Below are positions 60,261 through 64,000 of a DNA stretch of 64,000 nt, piece by piece. The position numbers and the translations under genes are program-made. The notes below the pieces were generated by a model. That model ran no database searches. It was given only the letters and a program-made list of their open reading frames with translations, and had not been told where the DNA came from. Source of the stretch: an uncultured Mucilaginibacter sp. (GTDB taxonomy: Bacteria; Bacteroidota; Bacteroidia; Sphingobacteriales; Sphingobacteriaceae); assembly GCA_903864275.1 (NCBI GenBank), contig CAIPFE010000039.1:104292-168291 (forward strand), in the 5' to 3' direction. How positions within the stretch are numbered: the first letter of the stretch is position 1; every line of letters begins with the position of its first letter.

Positions 60261-61976
60261 TCAATTCCCCACCCTTTTCAAAGTAAAATAAAACCTGCTG
60301 CCCTCCCCTACTTCGCTTTCAACGCCAATTTTACCGGCCTGGGCCTCAATAAAATCTTTTGCTATTGCAAGGCCCAATCCTGTGCCTGTTTGTTCCATGC
60401 TTGCACCCGGAACTTTAAAATATCTTTCGAAAATCCTTGGAAGGTACCTCGCATCAATGCCTTTTCCGTGGTCCTGTACCGAAAATTCAATCTCATCGGC
60501 TTTGTAGATTTTAACCACCAGGTCGACAACTGATTTTTCATGGCTGTATTTTATAGCATTTGATAGCAGGTTGATTAGCACCCAGGTAGTTTTATCCAGG
60601 TCGGCATGTACGTCCGGAAGGTGTTCATCGCATTCTACATTCAGGGTTACGTGTTTTTGCTCAGCGGTTGTTTTCAGCGCCTTTACAGCATAATCAACAA
60701 TGTTTATAGGGTGTGTGCTGCCGAAATTCAATTCCAGTTTCCCGGTTTCAACCTGTGCCATATCCAGCAATTCGCCGGTTATTTGCAGCAGCCTTGCGGC
60801 GTCTTCATCAATATTTTCAAGTAATTGCTGCTGCTCCGTATTCATCTCGCCAATGCGCTTATCTTCCAATAATTTCAGGCTCATTTTTATAGACGATATC
60901 GGTGTTTTCAACTCGTGCGAAATAGTGGCAATGAAATTGGTCTTCGCATCATTAAGCTGTTGAAATTCAGTGATGTTGTTCAGGATGATCACCTTGCCGA
61001 TAACCTTATCCTTACTGGTAACCGGTAATACTTCTTTGGCATAATAACTCTCACGGTTATCCGCGAATATTTTCATTTTATGTTGGTCATTTACCAGCAG
61101 GTTTCGCAACAGGTCGTTTTCCACGGCAACATCCGGGGCATATTTCCCGGTAAGGCTTTGTTCGGGCAAGCCAATAAGGGTACAGGCCACCTCGTTGGCA
61201 AAAATGATGAAGGATTTTTCGTCGAGGCCAATTATAGCGTCATGCATCGAATTAATGATCGTTTCGATCCGTTTTTTCTCAAATAAAATACTGGCCAGGT
61301 TACTATGCTCATACTCATCAAGCTTACGTGTCATGGTATTGAACGCATGGCCCAGCTCCCCAAACTCATCATTTGATTTAAAATTAAGCTGCTGGTGGTA
61401 ATTACGGTTCGAAACCTCTTTTATTCGTTCTGTTAATTCTTTAATTGGGTTTGCAATATAGCCTGGAAAATTAACTACAAAACTAAATGCGATCAGGAAA
61501 AGGAACGAGCCGACAAAAGCCAGGATAATGGTCGCGCTCTTGGCAGAATTGGTTGCGGCCGCGTACTTATGTTCAATAGCGGTCATGTTCAACTGCATTA
61601 TTCCAAATGAAAGTTTTCTTATGGCCAGGTGCAATTCTGCAACATTCGGAGCGTTGCTTTCAGTTCTTTTAAGTGTCTCGAATTTTGATCTTAAGGAGTC
61701 GGTAAGTTGTGCTTCACCTGGTTCAGTAATATCACGCTCCTCCGCAGCGATATTTTCTTCGATTACCTTAAATTGTGGTGTACTCAGGCCGTCATGAATT
61801 GCGTCAACAGCCACACAAATGTTTTTTGTGTATTGCACAGACTGGTAATTATCTTTTAAAATATTTTTCTCATCGTCTGAGAGCCTGTTCACATAAAAGA
61901 TAGATAAACCGCAGCAAATAATTGCCAGCAGGAATAAAAAACTAATACCAGCACGGAGTTTATTTTTAATTGTCAT
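60261..61976 (-). CDS. Sensor histidine kinase, second half of split KdpD
   Basis: 571 residues. TM1 (10-30), periplasmic loop, TM2 (about 150-172), a HAMP domain (ANPIKELTERIKEVSNRNYHQQ), a PAS domain (about 235-330), HisKA with TISHELKTPISS (His about 357) and HATPase with NLLSNAIKYS, DHGKGID and GTGLGLAIAKD. It starts with an ATG that overlaps the stop of the KdpD N-terminal gene by one base (TAATG), so the two are translationally coupled. Together they would form the KdpD sensor for potassium or turgor. It lacks its own receiver; the response regulator is not in the window. Confidence 0.9.
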   Translation of the reverse strand: MTIKNKLRAGISFLFLLAIICCGLSIFYVNRLSDDEKNILKDNYQSVQYTKNICVAVDAIHDGLSTPQFKVIEENIAAEERDITEPGEAQLTDSLRSKFETLKRTESNAPNVAELHLAIRKLSFGIMQLNMTAIEHKYAAATNSAKSATIILAFVGSFLFLIAFSFVVNFPGYIANPIKELTERIKEVSNRNYHQQLNFKSNDEFGELGHAFNTMTRKLDEYEHSNLASILFEKKRIETIINSMHDAIIGLDEKSFIIFANEVACTLIGLPEQSLTGKYAPDVAVENDLLRNLLVNDQHKMKIFADNRESYYAKEVLPVTSKDKVIGKVIILNNITEFQQLNDAKTNFIATISHELKTPISSIKMSLKLLEDKRIGEMNTEQQQLLENIDEDAARLLQITGELLDMAQVETGKLELNFGSTHPINIVDYAVKALKTTAEQKHVTLNVECDEHLPDVHADLDKTTWVLINLLSNAIKYSHEKSVVDLVVKIYKADEIEFSVQDHGKGIDARYLPRIFERYFKVPGASMEQTGTGLGLAIAKDFIEAQAGKIGVESEVGEGSRFYFTLKRVGN

Positions 61977-63106
61977 TACGATAGTATTACGAGGTCAATA
62001 TGTGTTTGCGACATTTTGTTCAATAATTGGGTAAACACAGCGGTTTTCATTACCAACTGGTAAAATTTGAAGTGGGGTTTTCCGATGCAGATGGTAGTAA
62101 TATCATATTTCTCGGCGGTTTCCCAAATTGTTTTGGCTATGTTATCGCTTTTTACCTTCAAAACTTCGGCGCCCAATTGCGTGGCCAATTTCAGATTATT
62201 GATCAGGTGCCGCTGCGAGGCCAGGTTTATTTTATCGCTGCTTTCGTTGGAGGTTTGCACGTAAAGCAAATACCATTTTGAGCGGTAGTACGAAGCCAGC
62301 CTGGCTGTTTTACGGATGATTATTTTTGCCGATTCTTCATTCGTACTTATGCAGGCCAAAAATAATTCGGGCCGTAGTTTTATCGTTTTGGGTACTTCAA
62401 TATCTATTTTACGTTCAACAGCATTGGCCACTTCCCTGAGTGCCAGTTCACGCAGCTGCAGTATCCTTTCGGCCTGGAAAAAATTATTTAATGCCTGTTG
62501 TATTTTTTTCTCATCGTAAATTTTACCTTCCTTTAAGCGGTCAACCAACTCATCGGCGGTAAGGTCAATATTTACCACTTCATCTGCCATCTGTAAAACT
62601 TTATCAGGGATACGTTCATTAATTGCCGCCCCTGTTATTTTCTGTACTTCTTCGTTAAGGCTTTCGATGTGCTGGATATTTACCGCGCTGATGACGTTTA
62701 TACCGGCGTTTAAAATATCCATTACGTCCTGCCAGCGCTTCTCGTTCTTGCTGCCTTCAATGTTGGTATGTGCCAGCTCATCAACCACAACCACCTCGGG
62801 CCGCAGGTTAATGATCGCGTTAAGGTCCATCTCCTCCAGTTCCTTTCCTTTATAAAAGAGCTTACGGCGCGGAATAATCGGCAAACCTTCCAGCAATGCC
62901 TCTGTCTCCTTTCGATTATGGGTTTCAACATAACCGATTTTTACATCAATGCCATTGCGTAGTAAGGTGCGCACTTCCTTCAGCATGCGGTAAGTTTTAC
63001 CCACACCGGCGCTCATGCCAATATATATCTTAAACTTACCCCGCCTCGACCGTTTGATCAGGTCAAGAAAGTGTTCAACCGATTGCTCTTTATTTTCTTC
63101 GTTCAT
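61976..63106 (-). CDS. kdpD: KdpD N-terminal sensor protein
   Basis: 376 residues. The KdpD domain has the Walker A-like GMSAGVGKTYRMLKEVRTLL and VVVDELAHTNIEGSKNEKRWQDVMDILNAGINV, then a universal stress protein-like domain (ELFLACISTNEESAKIIIRKTARLASYYRSKWYLLYVQT and later VLKVKSDNIAKTIWETAEKYDITTICIGKPHFKFYQLV). In E. coli both parts are on one protein with the kinase; here the kinase is a separate gene. The neighbour porin suggests the kdp operon lies just beyond the window. Confidence 0.93.
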   Translation of the reverse strand: MNEENKEQSVEHFLDLIKRSRRGKFKIYIGMSAGVGKTYRMLKEVRTLLRNGIDVKIGYVETHNRKETEALLEGLPIIPRRKLFYKGKELEEMDLNAIINLRPEVVVVDELAHTNIEGSKNEKRWQDVMDILNAGINVISAVNIQHIESLNEEVQKITGAAINERIPDKVLQMADEVVNIDLTADELVDRLKEGKIYDEKKIQQALNNFFQAERILQLRELALREVANAVERKIDIEVPKTIKLRPELFLACISTNEESAKIIIRKTARLASYYRSKWYLLYVQTSNESSDKINLASQRHLINNLKLATQLGAEVLKVKSDNIAKTIWETAEKYDITTICIGKPHFKFYQLVMKTAVFTQLLNKMSQTHIDLVILS

Positions 63107-63117
63107 TATTCATGGCT

Positions 63118-63250
63118 AAAGTGGTTGTAATAAGTTGTAGTGGTTGTAAAGGCAAAGTTTTTTACCCTTATAACAATTTCAACTTTTACAACCCTTACAA
63201 CATTTTACAACTTATTACAACCCTTACAACATTTTTAACTTACAACAAAA
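63118..63250. repeat. TTGTAA/TTACAA inverted repeat cluster
   Basis: Left, three TTGTA-type words (63124-63150), right, at least six TTACAAC-type words (63186-63245) in the opposite orientation. The spacing is 9-11 bp. Same style as 23996-24120. It lies between the kdpD N-terminal gene and the porin. Confidence 0.7.
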
Positions 63251-63256
63251 CCAACT

Positions 63257-63282
63257 AAAGGGGGTGCGAGCACCCCCTTTTT
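63257..63282. terminator. Terminator-like hairpin
   Basis: AAAGGGGGTGC pairs with GCACCCCCTTT around a GA loop (11-bp arms, 63257-63267 and 63270-63280) with T tracts on both sides; it follows the porin stop by about 120 bp on the minus strand. Confidence 0.65.
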
Positions 63283-63403
63283 CACGCAGACTTCAATCAA
63301 ACCAAACTTATAACTAACAAACAATAATTAATTATAAAAAAAATAATCCGCGCTTATCTTAAAATTCAATCAATTTACTATTTGCATTAGTGTTAACAAT
63401 ATT

Positions 63404-64000
63404 TTAGAAGGCATAAACTGCCGCCATCAGAAACTGTGTTGCGCCGGTTGTGAAAGCGTTATTACCGTCAGTAAACATGTCAGCTTTTGAACTGTTGTCA
63501 AACCTTACTTCAGGGATAAATGTTAATGGCCCTGCTTTGATATTAGCAGTAAAGGTAATTCCTGTTACTGATTCGCTTGGTGCAGGGCCTGCATCGAAGA
63601 AAGTACCTGATTTGGTGGTGAAATACTCACCCCTTAAACCTAAAGTTACCGCTTTTGATACCGCTACCTGCGGATACAGGGCAACGCCCGAAAAACCTCC
63701 GGTAACACCATTTGTTGCCGAAAAAGTAGCAGCGTTTAATCCTAATTTGAATGCGCTGGTAATTTGGTAAGCGGTTGTAAGGTCGAATTCCGTCCCATAA
63801 GATGAGCCGGTAACCACGTTAAGGTAGGCTGTCCAGTTTTTTACCGGGGTCACTGTTAACTGTGCCCCAAAGGTATTCACCTTGCCTCCTGACTGGTAAA
63901 CATTCCAGTAGTCATTAAAGATACCGGCCATTAAGCTCACCGCAGGCGAGAAGGTGTAAGTTGCCTTGAAACCGGCGTTCTGGAACGGGCCGTTTGTAAA
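63404..64000 (-). CDS. Outer-membrane porin (OmpL-like beta-barrel), 5' end cut by the window edge
   Basis: The frame runs from the window edge to a stop at 63404, 198 residues visible; the upstream part is missing. It has repeated amphipathic strands (SLMAGIFNDYW, FGAQLTVTPVKNWTAYLNVVTGSSYG, TSAFKLGLNAATF, VSKAVTLGLRGEYFTT) and ends LMAAVYAF with C-terminal Phe. This OmpL/BBP2-like type is encoded between kdpC and kdpD in related bacteria, which I infer here; it would pass K+ or small solutes. A terminator-like hairpin lies after it. Confidence 0.83.
   Translation of the reverse strand, partial: FTNGPFQNAGFKATYTFSPAVSLMAGIFNDYWNVYQSGGKVNTFGAQLTVTPVKNWTAYLNVVTGSSYGTEFDLTTAYQITSAFKLGLNAATFSATNGVTGGFSGVALYPQVAVSKAVTLGLRGEYFTTKSGTFFDAGPAPSESVTGITFTANIKAGPLTFIPEVRFDNSSKADMFTDGNNAFTTGATQFLMAAVYAF

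Noticed and set aside
4701..63250. CRISPR array as an explanation for the repeats
   Set aside because: Units are 7-11 bp and inverted, with no regular spacers, and no cas genes are in the window.

Overview
The window looks like chromosomal DNA of a Bacteroidota bacterium, most likely family Sphingobacteriaceae (Mucilaginibacter or Pedobacter type; the genus is my inference). Supporting evidence includes several outer-membrane beta-barrel proteins with Bacteroidota-type signal peptides, two TonB-dependent receptors (one paired with a GLPGLI protein), a ligand-sensing beta-propeller hybrid kinase, M56/BlaI genes, a KdpD split into two proteins, TAnnTTTG promoter motifs and starts without Shine-Dalgarno sequences.

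Layout. 1-4.7 kb: cut gene, YciI-like protein, NAD(P)-binding protein, porin, GH3 glycosidase, second porin. 4.8-15.5 kb: ten-gene minus-strand cluster of glycosyltransferases with an MsbA-type flippase, probably for lipopolysaccharide or another surface glycan. 15.6-24 kb: housekeeping mix (MeaB, Xaa-Pro aminopeptidase, OmpA, RidA, RecG, MFS exporter). 24.2-28.5 kb: a 1420-residue hybrid sensor kinase with one degenerate and one intact receiver. 28.6-39.2 kb: deacetylase, PdxJ, DUF885, NHL lipoprotein, M1 peptidase, Spx/ArsC-like protein, hydrolase. 39.2-51.3 kb: AraC regulator, two TonB-type receptors, GLPGLI protein, two duplicated M56 peptidases and BlaI. 51.4-54.2 kb: tRNA-Gln, prs, rplY, pth, all read leftward. 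54.5-56.2 kb: a GC-rich, apparently foreign DUF899/DUF2182 pair. 56.2-58.3 kb: a decayed second copy of the accA 3' end, an NHL lipoprotein and intact accA. 58.4-64 kb: Spy-like protein, acyltransferase, split Kdp sensor and an edge-cut porin.

The most unusual signal is between genes. Many gaps hold short inverted arrays built of about 7-bp units. The unit sequence differs from locus to locus, but the build is the same: a few heptamers, a short spacer, then heptamers on the opposite strand. Several arrays begin on the last base of a stop codon, and two supply the start codon of the next gene (pdxJ, recG). Other notable points are a remnant of the accA 3' end that suggests insertion of the NHL gene beside accA, matched dyads of the form TAAGAA-N4-TTCTTA in front of blaI with related dyads before both TonB-type receptors, and the receiver lacking its phosphoacceptor aspartate. 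All assignments rest on reading the sequence; no database search was run.
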